DNA from: Rhodospirillales bacterium
Lineage (GTDB): Bacteria; Pseudomonadota; Alphaproteobacteria; ATCC43930; CGMCC-115725
Direction: 5' to 3'
Assembly: GCA_028288725.1 (NCBI GenBank)
Contig: JAQGIC010000059.1
Coordinates: forward strand, 1-35,571
Length of the DNA stretch: 35,571 nucleotides
The stretch's first letter is position 1. The number at the start of each line of letters is the position of its first letter. The position numbers were made by a program, and so were the translations under genes. The notes under the pieces were generated by a model. That model made no database searches, was not told the origin of the DNA, and saw only the letters and a list, made by a program, of their open reading frames with translations. Shown here piece after piece: positions 1-10,233 of this stretch.

Positions 1-71
1 CCCGCCCCAAGCAAAACACCGCCCGCAACCGACCCCAGCAACGCCAAACGCAGACAAATCCCTCTGCCCAT
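1..71 (-). CDS. N-terminus of a probable exported protein, cut by the window edge
   Basis: On the minus strand an ATG at 71-69 opens a frame that stays open to the left edge (23 codons). It reads as a signal peptide: MGRGICLR followed by a hydrophobic run ALLGSVAGGVLLGA. A G-rich tract followed by AAGAAG lies just upstream and may be the ribosome binding site. It would be divergent from the thiolase gene. Only the signal sequence is visible, so no function can be given. The short length means this could be chance; the signal-peptide pattern is the only support. Confidence 0.42.
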   Translation of the reverse strand, partial: MGRGICLRLALLGSVAGGVLLGA

Positions 72-463
72 CTTCTTATCCCCCCCTGCCCAGACACGTT
101 TAACCGCGCCCAAATGCTTTTTAACGCCCGGCCGATCTTTGCGATCTGGCCCGGCGCTTGCGAAACCGGGCGGCGTGCGCCACAGTTTCCACCTTTCCGA
201 GAACGTTAATCCGTCGGTCGCCAAACGCAAGCCGGATTTTCTAAAAATCCGGATCAATCATCTTATTTGGCTGTATTTAAGGATATTGGCTTGCCTTGAA
301 CCATACCGATCTTATGATATCGACCAATCTCGACGGCGTGGTCCAGCCCCGTCAGCCGGTTTTCCCCAGGCAAGCTGCGGGGTTGGCCTGAAGCCGGGTC
401 GCCCAGAAGCCACGTCGATCGCCAAGGCCGATTTCGAAATCGGACCATCCGGGAGGAATAGTC
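72..463. other. Intergenic region upstream of the thiolase operon
   Basis: No convincing gene lies in these 392 bases. The stretch is AT-richer than its surroundings between about 225 and 330, as expected of a promoter region. It holds a perfect 8-bp stem with a 5-nt loop (CCGGATTT at 232-239, AAATCCGG at 245-252). It also holds a 16-bp perfect palindrome just before the thiolase ribosome binding site, listed separately. An open frame across 139-471 has no family resemblance and overlaps these sites, so it is not called. Confidence 0.6.
428..443. promoter_or_regulatory. Perfect 16-bp palindrome, candidate operator
   Basis: CCGATTTCGAAATCGG is a perfect inverted repeat ending 20 bases before the thiolase ATG and just ahead of the ribosome binding site GGGAGGA. 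Its position fits repressor binding over the start of the transcript. The half-site GAAATCGG recurs at 5069-5076, between the tandem TetR gene and the LIV transporter, so the TetR protein is a natural candidate binder. That link is inference. Confidence 0.5.
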
Positions 464-1666
464 ATGCGTGAAGCCGTCATCGTCGCCACCGCCCGCACGC
501 CCATCGGCAAGGCCTATCGCGGTGCTTTCAACAATACCCAGGCCCAGAGCCTGGCCGGCCATGCCATCGCGGCGGCCGTCGCGCGGGCCGGGATCGCCCC
601 CGACGAGGTCGGCGACGTCATCATGGGCGCCGCTCTGCAGCAGGGTTCGACCGGGACCAACATCGCCCGTCAGGCGGCACTGCGCGCCGGTCTGCCGACC
701 AGCGTCGCCGGCATGAGCCTCGACCGGCAATGCGCCTCCGGCCTGATGGCGATCGCGACCGCGGCGAAGGAGATCATGGTCGACGGCATGACGGTCGCGA
801 TCGGCGGTGGCGTCGAATCGATTTCGCTCGTCCAGAACGACAAGCTCAATCATTTCCGCACCCGCGACCCGGCGCTGGTCGCCTCGGTGCCGGCGCTCTA
901 CATGAGCATGCTCGAGACGGCGGAGATCGTCGCCGAGCGCTACGGCATCTCGCGCGCGGCCCAGGACGCGTACGCCCTGCAATCCCAGCAGCGGACCGGC
1001 GAGGCCCAGGCGGCGGGCCGGTTCGAGGCCGAGATCGTGCCGATGGCGACGACCATGATCGTGACCGACAAGGCGACCGGCGCGACCTCGGAGCAGGAGA
1101 TCCGGCTGGCCAAGGACGAGGGCAATCGTCCGCAGACGGCGCTGGCCGACCTCGAAGGGTTGAAGCCGGTGTTCAAGGACGGCCAGCGCGTCAAGGAAGG
1201 CCGCTTCATCACGGCCGGCAATGCCTCGCAACTGTCCGACGGCGCGTCCGCCGCCGTGCTGATGGAGGCGAAGGAGGCCGAGCGTCGGGGCCTCAGCCCC
1301 CTCGGTCTCTATCGCGGCATGGCGGTCGCCGGCACCGACCCCGACGAGATGGGCATCGGCCCGGTCTTCGCGGTGCCGAAGCTGCTGAAGCAGCACGGGC
1401 TGACGGTCGACGACATCGACATCTGGGAGCTGAACGAGGCGTTCGCCTGCCAGGTGCTCTATTGCCGCGACCGGCTCGGCATTCCGAACGACAAGCTGAA
1501 CGTCAGCGGGGGTGCCATCTCGATCGGCCACCCTTATGGCATGTCGGGCGCGCGCATGACCGGTCACCTGCTGATCGAGGGCAAGCGCCGCGGGGCCAAG
1601 CTCGGCATCGTGACCATGTGCATCGGCGGGGGCATGGGTGCCGCCGGCCTGTTTGAAATCTATTGA
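464..1666 (+). CDS. Thiolase family acetyl-CoA acyltransferase
   Basis: A 400-residue thiolase, the usual length. It should cleave 3-ketoacyl-CoA with CoA to release acetyl-CoA, or run the reverse condensation. The acyl-accepting cysteine is C90 in DRQCASG. The NEAFA motif, H356 in IGHPYG and C386 in CIGGGMG complete the active site, so it looks fully functional. The ATG at 464 follows GGGAGGA with good spacing. The hydratase/dehydrogenase gene starts 17 bases after its stop, so the two form an operon supplying the last steps of a beta-oxidation cycle. Sequence alone does not separate a degradative 3-ketoacyl thiolase from an acetoacetyl-CoA thiolase; the neighbours favour degradation. Confidence 0.93.
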   Translation: MREAVIVATARTPIGKAYRGAFNNTQAQSLAGHAIAAAVARAGIAPDEVGDVIMGAALQQGSTGTNIARQAALRAGLPTSVAGMSLDRQCASGLMAIATAAKEIMVDGMTVAIGGGVESISLVQNDKLNHFRTRDPALVASVPALYMSMLETAEIVAERYGISRAAQDAYALQSQQRTGEAQAAGRFEAEIVPMATTMIVTDKATGATSEQEIRLAKDEGNRPQTALADLEGLKPVFKDGQRVKEGRFITAGNASQLSDGASAAVLMEAKEAERRGLSPLGLYRGMAVAGTDPDEMGIGPVFAVPKLLKQHGLTVDDIDIWELNEAFACQVLYCRDRLGIPNDKLNVSGGAISIGHPYGMSGARMTGHLLIEGKRRGAKLGIVTMCIGGGMGAAGLFEIY

Positions 1667-1683
1667 TCGCGCGGAGCCCTCCC

Positions 1684-3762
1684 ATGACCAGCATCAACGC
1701 CGTGACCAGCCTCACGCGCGACGGCGACATCGCCGTCATCACGCTCGATTCCCCGCCGGTGAACGCCCTGTCGGCCACGCTGCGCGGCGGATTGCTCGAA
1801 GCGGTCGGCCAGGCGTCGGCCGACCCGGCCGTGAAGGCGATCGTGCTCATCTGCGCCGGACGCACCTTCATCGCCGGCGCCGACATCACCGAATTCGGCA
1901 AGCCGCCGGTGGCGCCCAGCCTGGCCGACGTCGAACTGGCGATCGAGGCGGCAACCAAACCCGTCGTCGCCGCGATCCATGGCACGGCGCTGGGCGGCGG
2001 CTTCGAGACGGCGCTCGCCTGCCACTATCGCGTCGCCGTGCCCTCGGCCAAGGTCGGATTGCCGGAGGTCAAGCTCGGCCTGTTGCCGGGCGGGGGCGGG
2101 ACCCAGCGCCTGCCGCGCCTGGTCGGCGTCGAGCGGGCGCTCGCCATGATCACGTCCGGCGAGATGGTCGGCGCCAAGGCGGCGGCCGAGCTCGGCGCCA
2201 TCGACGCCCTGGTCGAGGAGGGCAAGCTGCTCGAAGGCGCACTCGGCTTCGCGCGCGACCTGGTCGCGAAGAACGCGCCGCTGCGCCGGGTGCGCGATCT
2301 GGACGAGAAGCTCGCGGCGGCGCGCGGCCGGCCGGAGATCTTCGCCGATTTCCGCAAGGAGAACGCGCGCAAGTTCCGTGGCTTCGAAGCACCGGAGAGC
2401 AATATCCGCTGCATCGAGGCGGCGGTGAACCTGCCGTTCGACGAGGGCCTGGCGGTCGAGCGCGAGCTGTTCATCAAGCTGATGATGGGCGCGCAATCGG
2501 CGGCCCAGCGCCATGTCTTCTTCGCCGAACGTCAGGCGGCCAAGATCCCCGACGTGCCGGACGATACGCCGACGCGCGCCATCAAGCAGGTCGGCGTGCT
2601 CGGCGCCGGCACCATGGGCGGCGGCATCACCATGAATTTCCTGTCCGCCGGCATCCCGGTCACCATGGTCGAGACCAATCAGGCGGCGCTCGATCGCGGC
2701 ATCGCCACGATTCGGAAGAACTACGAAGCCTCGGCCAAGAAGGGTCGCCTGACCGAGGCGGAGGTCGAGCGCCGCATGGGCCTCCTGACGGGCACGCTCG
2801 AGTTCGACGCGCTGGCACCCAGCGATCTGGTGATCGAGGCCGTGTTCGAGGAAATGTCGGTCAAGAAACAGGTCTTCACCATGCTCGACGCCGTCGTGAA
2901 GCAGAGCGCCATCCTGGCCAGCAATACCTCCTATCTCGATATCGACGCCATCGCGGCCATGACCCGGCGGCCGGCCGACGTCATCGGGCTGCATTTCTTC
3001 TCGCCGGCCAACGTCATGCGCCTGCTGGAAGTCGTGCGCGGCGCAAAGACGGCGAAGGACGTCATCGCGACCGCCATGCAGATGGCCAAGAAGATCGGCA
3101 AGGTCGCCGTGCTCGCGCGGGTCTGTCCCGGCTTCATCGGCAACCGAATGCTGCATCAGCGGCAGATCCAGGCCAACCGGCTGATCCTGGAAGGCGCCAT
3201 GCCATGGGACGTCGACCGGGTGCTCTATGATTTCGGCCTGCCGATGGGCCCGTTCGCCATGGCCGATCTGGCGGGTCTCGATCTCGGCTGGACGGCGGCG
3301 ACATCGAAGAGCGCCACCATCCGCGAGATCCTGTGCGAGCTGGACCGGCGCGGCCAGAAGACCGGCGCCGGCTTCTATGATTACGACGAGAACCGCCGCG
3401 CCAAGCCATCGCCGGTCGTCGCCAAGATCATCGAGGATTTCGCCGCCAAGACCGGCGCCGTGCCGCGCAAGATCCCGGACCAGGAAATCCTGGAGCGCTC
3501 GCTCTATCCGATGATCAACGAGGGCGCCAAGATCCTGGAGGAGGGCGTCGCGATCCGGTCTTCCGATATCGATATCGTCTGGATCAACGGCTATGGCTGG
3601 CCGGTCTATCACGGCGGCCCGATGTTCTGGGCCGACCTGATCGGGCTGGACAAGGTCCTGGCGGCCCTGCGCGGCTACGAAGCCAAGTTCGGCGACGAGT
3701 TCAAACCATCGGCCCTGCTGGTGAAGCTGGTCGAGGAGGGCAGGGGCTTCAAGGACCTTTAG
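1684..3762 (+). CDS. Bifunctional enoyl-CoA hydratase / 3-hydroxyacyl-CoA dehydrogenase
   Basis: A 692-residue FadB/FadJ-like multifunctional enzyme catalysing hydration of 2-enoyl-CoA and NAD-dependent oxidation of the 3-hydroxyacyl-CoA. The N-terminal crotonase domain carries GADITEF (65-71) and both catalytic glutamates, E108 in GGGFE and E128 in GLPEVKLG. The dehydrogenase half has the NAD-binding GAGTMG at 307-312 and the catalytic pair H437 (LHFFSPA) and E449. The size and domain order match the peroxisomal-type bifunctional enzyme. The ATG at 1684 is preferred over an in-frame TTG at 1663 because GGAG lies 8 bases upstream of it and the TTG would overlap the thiolase stop. The stop codon overlaps that of the convergent TetR gene. 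Confidence 0.94.
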   Translation: MTSINAVTSLTRDGDIAVITLDSPPVNALSATLRGGLLEAVGQASADPAVKAIVLICAGRTFIAGADITEFGKPPVAPSLADVELAIEAATKPVVAAIHGTALGGGFETALACHYRVAVPSAKVGLPEVKLGLLPGGGGTQRLPRLVGVERALAMITSGEMVGAKAAAELGAIDALVEEGKLLEGALGFARDLVAKNAPLRRVRDLDEKLAAARGRPEIFADFRKENARKFRGFEAPESNIRCIEAAVNLPFDEGLAVERELFIKLMMGAQSAAQRHVFFAERQAAKIPDVPDDTPTRAIKQVGVLGAGTMGGGITMNFLSAGIPVTMVETNQAALDRGIATIRKNYEASAKKGRLTEAEVERRMGLLTGTLEFDALAPSDLVIEAVFEEMSVKKQVFTMLDAVVKQSAILASNTSYLDIDAIAAMTRRPADVIGLHFFSPANVMRLLEVVRGAKTAKDVIATAMQMAKKIGKVAVLARVCPGFIGNRMLHQRQIQANRLILEGAMPWDVDRVLYDFGLPMGPFAMADLAGLDLGWTAATSKSATIREILCELDRRGQKTGAGFYDYDENRRAKPSPVVAKIIEDFAAKTGAVPRKIPDQEILERSLYPMINEGAKILEEGVAIRSSDIDIVWINGYGWPVYHGGPMFWADLIGLDKVLAALRGYEAKFGDEFKPSALLVKLVEEGRGFKDL

Positions 3763-4988
3763 TTGAAGAGACCCACGAACAGGGGGCGGGCATAGGTGCC
3801 CGCCGCCAGTTCGAGGGTAACGTCGGGTACCCAGCGCTCGATCTCGGCCGCGGCGTTCAGCATGGTGGCGACCAGATGGGCCGCGATCGGGGCATCGACC
3901 AGGCGGATCGAGCCGTCGAGCATGCCGTCGGCGATGAAGCCGCCGAACCGGCGGGTGATGCGGTCCATGGTCCGCTGGGTCGGGCCCCGCAGGGTTTCCG
4001 GCAAGGCGCTGAACGCGCTCGCGCGCAGCACCGGACCCTGCTCGGACAATTGATAATGAATGATCTCGGTCGCGGCCGCGCACAGGCGGTCCCAACCGCG
4101 CCCATGGTCGGTCTCGGCCGCGCGCTGCACGCGCCGGACCACGTCGAAGCTGCGGGCGAAGCAGGCGGCGACCAGATCGTCCTTGTTGTCGATATGGTGA
4201 TAGAACGAGCCCTTGGTCACGTTGAGCCGGGCCGAGATCTTCTCGACCGAGGCGCCGCGATAGCCCTGTTCGTTGATGAGATAGGTTGCCGAGCGCAGGA
4301 ACGCTTCGGGCGACACGTCGTCGATCCGGGGCCAGGCGATCGCCGGCGGCCGCCCCGTCCAGAGCGATGTCTCGGCCGCCAGGCCGCCCAGCAGAATATC
4401 GGCCGTCCGCTCGGCCGTGCGGGCATAGCCATCGGGTTCCGTGCGATCGATCCAGTTGCGCATGCCATGGACGATCGAGATCAGCAGATGGGCGCGGCCG
4501 TTGCGCGTCATACGCTCGGCCACCGGCTTGCCGGCTCGGTCGAGCAATGCCCGCATGCGCCGGAACATGGCGGTATAGGCCTCGTAGACGACGGCGTCAT
4601 GGGGGCTGGTCAGCGCCCGGATGTCGTTGAACATGATCAGTTGCGGTTCGATGCCGGTCTCGATCGCCGCCAGGCGGCCGGCATAGAGGGCGAGGAACTG
4701 CCGGATGCGGGCCTCCGGCGGCGCCGTCATGTCGATCGCCGCGATCAGGCCGTCCAGCATCTCGATCGTGCGCAACAGGCAGGCGGTCGCGAGATCTTCT
4801 TTCTTGCGATAATAATAGGTGATGCTGTTGGTCATCAGCCCGACGCTCTGCGCCACATCCTGCAGCGTGGCGCCCCGCACGCCCTTTTCGTTGAACAGGG
4901 CCGCGGCGGCGTCGAGGATCGCTTCGCGCTTCTGCTCGAAGCGGCGGGTCTGACGGGGAAGGGGGCTCGGCAGGTCCATACCGCTCAT
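3759..4988 (-). CDS. Tandem TetR/AcrR-family regulator (two TetR units in one chain)
   Basis: A 409-residue protein, twice the usual TetR length. The first helix-turn-helix spans about residues 41-60 (TLQDVAQSVG, then SITYYYRKKEDL). A second complete one spans about 247-266 (SVEKISARLNVTKG, then SFYHHIDNKDDL). Each is followed by an alpha-helical ligand-type domain. One chain could therefore supply both DNA-binding heads. It lies between the thiolase/hydratase operon and the LIV transporter, and likely represses one or both in response to a CoA ester or free acid; that role is inference. The start is ATG 4988; ATG 4979 (MDLPSP) is nearly as good, and neither has a strong ribosome binding site. 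Its TAA overlaps the TAG of the convergent gene. Confidence 0.9.
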   Translation of the reverse strand: MSGMDLPSPLPRQTRRFEQKREAILDAAAALFNEKGVRGATLQDVAQSVGLMTNSITYYYRKKEDLATACLLRTIEMLDGLIAAIDMTAPPEARIRQFLALYAGRLAAIETGIEPQLIMFNDIRALTSPHDAVVYEAYTAMFRRMRALLDRAGKPVAERMTRNGRAHLLISIVHGMRNWIDRTEPDGYARTAERTADILLGGLAAETSLWTGRPPAIAWPRIDDVSPEAFLRSATYLINEQGYRGASVEKISARLNVTKGSFYHHIDNKDDLVAACFARSFDVVRRVQRAAETDHGRGWDRLCAAATEIIHYQLSEQGPVLRASAFSALPETLRGPTQRTMDRITRRFGGFIADGMLDGSIRLVDAPIAAHLVATMLNAAAEIERWVPDVTLELAAGTYARPLFVGLFN

Positions 4989-5219
4989 TCTATCTCGGCC
5001 CAGGCGGCTTCGCCAATACCGCTGACGATTGACGCTGATATCGGCGCATGGCAGTCTTTTACCCATAAGAAATCGGCGATGCGGAGCCAGCATCGCCGGG
5101 CGGTTCGGCGGAAAACGTCCGTACCGTAAATTCGAGGAAACGTTTCGGGCCGGCGGTATCGATGGCGGCGCAGCTTCTTGCGCGCGATTGGAGCGCCGTG
5201 TCCGACAGGGAGCGGCTCC
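4989..5219. promoter_or_regulatory. Divergent control region between tandem TetR and LIV transporter
   Basis: This 231-base region must hold promoters for both directions. It contains GAAATCGG at 5069-5076, identical to one arm of the palindrome before the thiolase gene. It also has a perfect 8-bp inverted repeat with a 7-nt loop (GGCGATGC at 5075-5082, GCATCGCC at 5090-5097) that overlaps the half-site by two bases. The 10-bp palindrome GAAACGTTTC lies closer to the transporter. No clear -35/-10 pair was identified. Confidence 0.45.
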
Positions 5220-6083
5220 ATGGTCATGTTCTTTCAGCAGATCCTGAACGGCCTGACGCTCGGCAGCGTCTACAGTCTGGTCGCCCTCGGGCTGACGCTG
5301 ATCTACGGCATCCTGCATATTCCGAATTTTTCCCATGGCGCGCTCTATATGGTCGGCGCCTATTTCGCCTATTTCTTCGCGGGCTCGTTGGGCGTGCCGT
5401 ACTGGGGCGCCATGGCGGGCGCGGCTGTGGTGGTGGCGCTGCTGGCCGTGGCGAGCGAGCGGCTGGTGTTCCGCCCGCTCCGGGGCGCGCCGGTGCTGCA
5501 TGACATGATCGCCGCGATCGGTTTGCTGCTGTTTCTGGAGGCGGTGGTGCAGGCGATCTGGGGCGCCGATTTCCATCGGCTGCAATCGCCCCACACCCAG
5601 ATCGTCCACCTGTTCGGCCTGGTGGCGCCGGCGCAGCGGCTGCTGATCGTGGCGGCCGCCTTCGCGCTGATGCTGGGGCTGCACCTGTTCCTGCAACGCA
5701 CCGTGATGGGCTCGACCATCATCGCCATGGCCCAGGATCGCGAGGGCGCGGCGCTGGTCGGCATCGATGCATCCCGCGTCTCGATGGTGACCTTCGCGAT
5801 CTCCGGCGCACTCGCCGCGGTCGCGGCCGTGCTGTTCGCCCCGATCAGCCTGGTCTATCCGGCCATGGGCGATCTGGTGATCCTGAAGGCCTTCGTGATC
5901 ATCATCCTGGGTGGCATGGGCAGTCTGCCCGGCGCCATTCTGGGCGGCATGGTGATCGGCTTCGCCGAAAGCTTCGGCGCATTCTACATCTCGACCAACT
6001 ACAAGGACATCATCGCCTTCGCGCTGTTCGTCCTGATCATGTCGGTTCGGCCCAGCGGGCTGTTTCCGGGCGGGGTGCGCTGA
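5220..6083 (+). CDS. livH: LIV-type ABC transporter permease, LivH family
   Basis: A 287-residue inner-membrane permease of the branched-chain amino acid (HAAT) importer family. The opening FFQQILNGLTLGSVYSLVALGL, multiple hydrophobic segments and the C-terminal LGGMGSLPGAILGG loop that contacts the ATPase are typical of LivH. The start at ATG 5220 is chosen because AGGGAG sits 7 bases upstream; the frame is open further upstream but has no better site. The stop TGA overlaps the next gene's ATG by one base. The next-door genes suggest a carboxylate or amino-acid-like substrate that enters CoA metabolism, but the substrate cannot be read from the permease. Confidence 0.93.
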   Translation: MVMFFQQILNGLTLGSVYSLVALGLTLIYGILHIPNFSHGALYMVGAYFAYFFAGSLGVPYWGAMAGAAVVVALLAVASERLVFRPLRGAPVLHDMIAAIGLLLFLEAVVQAIWGADFHRLQSPHTQIVHLFGLVAPAQRLLIVAAAFALMLGLHLFLQRTVMGSTIIAMAQDREGAALVGIDASRVSMVTFAISGALAAVAAVLFAPISLVYPAMGDLVILKAFVIIILGGMGSLPGAILGGMVIGFAESFGAFYISTNYKDIIAFALFVLIMSVRPSGLFPGGVR

Positions 6084-7015
6084 TGGGTCGATTGCTGGCG
6101 CCGGCGGCCATGGCCGTGGCATTGCTGTTCCCGCTCGCCGTGCCCAACGAATATTACCTCTATGTCGCAGCTCTCGCCTTCATCATGGCGATCTCGGCGA
6201 CCGGGCTGAACCTGATCCTGGGCTATACGGGACAGCTCAATCTGGCTCACGCGGGCTTCATGGCGATCGGCGCCTATGGCGTCGGCATTCTGACCGTCGA
6301 TTACGGCGTGCCGTTCTGGCCGGCCTTCGTGGCGTCGGGCCTGATCGCGACCGCGATCGGCGTGCTGGCCGGCCTGGTCTCGCTCCGGCTCAAGACGCAT
6401 TTTTTTGCGATCTTCACGCTGTGCGTCGGGCTGATCCTGTCGCTGGTGATCGAGAAATGGAGCGATCTTACCCACGGCACGACCGGCCTGATCGGCATGC
6501 AGCCGCCGGCCGCGATCGGGCCGATCCGGTTCGACACGACGATGGCGCAATATTACCTGGTGCTGGCTTTCCTGGTGGCGGCGCTCTGGCTGATGCGGCG
6601 CATCGCGACCTCGATCGTCGGCCGGTCGTTCGTGGCCGTGCGCAATAGCGAGGATCTGGCCCAGGCGCTCGGCATCGACGTGTTCCGGACCAAGCTGCTC
6701 GCCTTCGCGCTCTCGGCCTTCTACGCCGGGATCTCGGGCGCGCTCTATGCCGGCTTCGTCCGGTTCATCGGGCCGGACCTGGCGTCGGAGACCCACACGT
6801 TCGACATGCTGGCCTTCATCCTGGTCGGCGGCATCGGCACGCTGGGCGGCCCGCTGATCGGCGCCATCCTGCTGACCATCCTGACCCAGTCGCTGCAATT
6901 CCTGCAGGACTACCGCATGATCGTGTTCGGGCCGCTGCTGATCCTGCTGGTGATCTTCTTCCCGCACGGGATCGTCGGCTTCGTCCGCCTGCGGAGGGCG
7001 CGCGCCCATGCTTGA
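6083..7015 (+). CDS. livM: LIV-type ABC transporter permease, LivM family
   Basis: A 310-residue second permease with roughly eight to nine hydrophobic segments. Family hallmarks include GLNLILGYTGQLNLAHAGF near residues 37-55 and the ATPase-contact loop VGGIGTLGGPLIGA near 250. It would form a heterodimeric channel with LivH. The ATG at 6083 shares a base with the LivH stop, and its own end overlaps LivG by 8 bases, so translation is probably coupled through the operon. Confidence 0.93.
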   Translation: MGRLLAPAAMAVALLFPLAVPNEYYLYVAALAFIMAISATGLNLILGYTGQLNLAHAGFMAIGAYGVGILTVDYGVPFWPAFVASGLIATAIGVLAGLVSLRLKTHFFAIFTLCVGLILSLVIEKWSDLTHGTTGLIGMQPPAAIGPIRFDTTMAQYYLVLAFLVAALWLMRRIATSIVGRSFVAVRNSEDLAQALGIDVFRTKLLAFALSAFYAGISGALYAGFVRFIGPDLASETHTFDMLAFILVGGIGTLGGPLIGAILLTILTQSLQFLQDYRMIVFGPLLILLVIFFPHGIVGFVRLRRARAHA

Positions 7016-7772
7016 GATCCAGCAGCTGACCAAGCGGTTCGGCGGCCTCGCCGCGGTGCGCGACATCGACGTGCGCTTCGAAGCCGGCAAGATCAACGCG
7101 ATCATCGGACCGAACGGCGCCGGCAAGACGACCTTCTTCAACCTGATCAGCGGCTTTCATCGTCCGAGCTCGGGACGGGTCTTGTTCGACGGCACCGACG
7201 TCACCGGCCTCAGGCCCGATCAGGTCGCCCGATTGGGCATCGCGCGCACGTTCCAGACCACCAGCCTGTTCGACCAGGCGAGCGTGCTCGACAATCTGAT
7301 CGTCGGACACAAGCTGCGCACGCGCTCGGGCTTCTGGGACGTCGTGTTCGGGACCCGGCGCCTCAAGGACGACGAGCGGTGCTGCCGTCAGAAGGCCGAG
7401 GCGGCGCTGGAATTCGTCGGCCTCGGCCAGATCGCCGACCGCCCGGCCGGCGACATCACCCAGGAGGAGCGCAAGCGCGTCGCTTTCGCGCTGGCGCTCG
7501 CGACCGAGCCGAAGCTGCTGCTGCTCGACGAGCCCGCCGGCGGCATCAATCCCGACGAAACCCACGCGCTGGCCGCCCTCATCCGCAAGATGGCCGCAAC
7601 CGGCCTGACCATCTGCCTGGTCGAGCATAAGATGAGCATGATCATGAGCCTGGCCGACCGCATCCTGGTGCTGGACCATGGCGAAAAGATCGCGGAGGGC
7701 ACCCCGGCCGAGATCCAGGTCGATCCCCGGGTGATCGAGGCCTATCTGGGAGCCGACTATGTTGCGGCTTGA
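7008..7772 (+). CDS. livG: LIV-type ABC transporter ATPase, LivG family, atypical signature
   Basis: A 254-residue cytoplasmic ATPase energising the LivHM channel. Walker A is GPNGAGKTT at 34-42 and Walker B ends in LLLLDEP with D174 and E175. The expected ABC signature (LSGGQ or LAYGQ) is replaced by ITQEERKRV at residues 150-158, although the protein is otherwise intact. A similar replacement is, from memory, seen in a subfamily of LivG-like proteins, so this is probably a subfamily trait and not decay. The partner LivF keeps a canonical signature. ATG 7008 overlaps livM and its end overlaps livF by 14 bases. Confidence 0.92.
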   Translation: MLEIQQLTKRFGGLAAVRDIDVRFEAGKINAIIGPNGAGKTTFFNLISGFHRPSSGRVLFDGTDVTGLRPDQVARLGIARTFQTTSLFDQASVLDNLIVGHKLRTRSGFWDVVFGTRRLKDDERCCRQKAEAALEFVGLGQIADRPAGDITQEERKRVAFALALATEPKLLLLDEPAGGINPDETHALAALIRKMAATGLTICLVEHKMSMIMSLADRILVLDHGEKIAEGTPAEIQVDPRVIEAYLGADYVAA

Positions 7773-8466
7773 CGGGCTGACGCTGCATTACGGCCAGTTC
7801 CGCGCCCTCGATCGGGTCAGCCTGCACGCGGGCCCGGGCGAGCTGGTGGTCATGCTGGGGGCAAACGGCGCCGGCAAAAGCTCGCTGTTCCTGGCGATCA
7901 GCGGGCTCCGGAAACTCAGCGCCGGCAGCATCCGCTTCAACGAGCGGGAAGTCGCGCGCGATAAGCCGTCGGACATCGTGGCATCCGGCATCGTGCACTG
8001 TCCGGAGGGGCGCAAGCTGTTTCCCGGCATGTCGGTCGCCAAGAACCTGATGCTGGGCGCCTATGTCCATCGCCGCGACCGCCGGGGCAGCGACGCGCTG
8101 ATCGACAGGGTGTTCGGCCTGTTTCCCATGCTCCACGACAAGCGCAACGACCCGGCCGGCTCGCTCAGCGGCGGTCAGCAGCAGATGGTCGCGATCGGCC
8201 GCGCGCTGATGGGGCGGCCGCAGGTGCTGCTGCTCGACGAGCCGTCGCTCGGTCTGGCGCCGCTGGTGGTTCGCCAAGTGCTGGCGGCGATCAAGGCGAT
8301 CAATGCCGAGGGCACGACCGTGCTGCTGGCGGAACAGAACGCCTATGCCGCCCTGCAGATCGCCGATCGGGCCTATGTCATCGAAAGCGGCCGGATCGTC
8401 ATGGAAGGCGACCGGCAGACCCTGTTGAACGACGAATCCATCCGCCGGGCCTATATCGGCGCTTGA
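7759..8466 (+). CDS. livF: LIV-type ABC transporter ATPase, LivF family
   Basis: A 235-residue ATPase with Walker A GANGAGKSS (34-42), canonical signature LSGGQQQM (136-143) and Walker B LLLDEPSLGL. It pairs with LivG to form the nucleotide-binding dimer. The start ATG 7759 lies inside the end of livG. The binding-protein gene follows 27 bases later in the same direction. Confidence 0.93.
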   Translation: MLRLDGLTLHYGQFRALDRVSLHAGPGELVVMLGANGAGKSSLFLAISGLRKLSAGSIRFNEREVARDKPSDIVASGIVHCPEGRKLFPGMSVAKNLMLGAYVHRRDRRGSDALIDRVFGLFPMLHDKRNDPAGSLSGGQQQMVAIGRALMGRPQVLLLDEPSLGLAPLVVRQVLAAIKAINAEGTTVLLAEQNAYAALQIADRAYVIESGRIVMEGDRQTLLNDESIRRAYIGA

Positions 8467-8493
8467 TAAAAGCACCCAGAGGGAGGGACGACC

Positions 8494-9647
<1,154 letters not shown>

Positions 9648-9651
<4 letters not shown>

Positions 9652-10106
9652 GCGCCGCGCAGGACCGGCTCCTGGCCCTGGTCGGCCGGGAGCTGGGCGT
9701 ATCGGCCTGGCATGTCGTCTCGCAGCACATGATCGATCGGTTCGCCCTGGTCACGGGCGACGATCAGTTCATCCATGTCGATCCGGTCCGGGCCGCCGCC
9801 GAGACGCCGTTCGGCGGCACGATCGCGCATGGGTTCCTGACCCTGTCGCTCCTGAGCCTGCTGGGCCGGGAGGCGATCCCGCCGATCGAGGGCCGGGTAA
9901 TGGGGATCAATTACGGCTTCGACAAGGTCCGTTTCCCCGCGCCGGTGAAGGCCGGCGCACGGGTCCGCGGGCGTTTCGTGCTGGGGGCCGTGACAGCCAG
10001 GGCGGCCGGCGAAATGCTGCTGCAATATCGGGCGACGGTGGAAATCGACGGCGAGGCGAAGCCGGCGGTGTCGGCGGAATGGCTGGCGTTGGCGGTCATC
10101 CGCTGA
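9648..10106 (+). CDS. MaoC-like (R)-specific enoyl-CoA hydratase/dehydratase
   Basis: A 152-residue single hot-dog domain. The hydratase-2 motif is present as TGDDQFIHVD, giving the catalytic pair D38 and H43, followed by PFGGTIAHGF, which is strongly conserved in MaoC proteins. It should add water to a 2-enoyl-CoA to give the (R)-3-hydroxyacyl-CoA, or do the reverse. The ATG overlaps the stop of the binding-protein gene as ATGA, so the enzyme is translationally coupled to the importer. That ties the transported compound to CoA-ester chemistry. Confidence 0.92.
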
Positions 10107-10233
10107 CGCCAGGAATTTGAGTCTGATCAATAGGATCGGGGCGCGGCTCAGCTATTGTTCGCCGGAACGGCGGCCGCGGGATTGCGTTTACGCGTGCGGG
10201 TGCCGCGACCCGATCGATCGAGCTCAGATTACC

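Noticed and set aside
139-471. 110-codon plus-strand frame before the thiolase
   Set aside because: It has no recognisable domain, no ribosome binding site, and crosses the promoter-like region, the palindrome and the thiolase start.
263-1567. Long minus-strand open frame opposite the thiolase gene
   Set aside because: It is Arg/Asp/Gly-rich with no family features and mirrors the plus-strand thiolase, whose catalytic residues are intact. High GC content produces such antisense frames.
1660-4095. 811-codon minus-strand open frame opposite the hydratase/dehydrogenase
   Set aside because: It is the antisense of a gene with complete active sites and has low-complexity composition; it also runs into the TetR gene in another frame.
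4989-6122. Upstream extension of the tandem TetR frame
   Set aside because: The frame stays open to 6122 but is antisense to livH, His/Gln/Asp-rich and unlike any TetR N-terminus; the conserved domain starts just after 4988.
10117-10141. Possible third copy of the 75-bp repeat near GAGTCTGATCAATAGGATCGG
   Set aside because: Only short scattered matches to the element and no hairpin; it does not align over its length.
10117-10233. N-terminal extension of CbpA
   Set aside because: The 39 extra residues are not part of the J domain, which begins exactly at ATG 10234.
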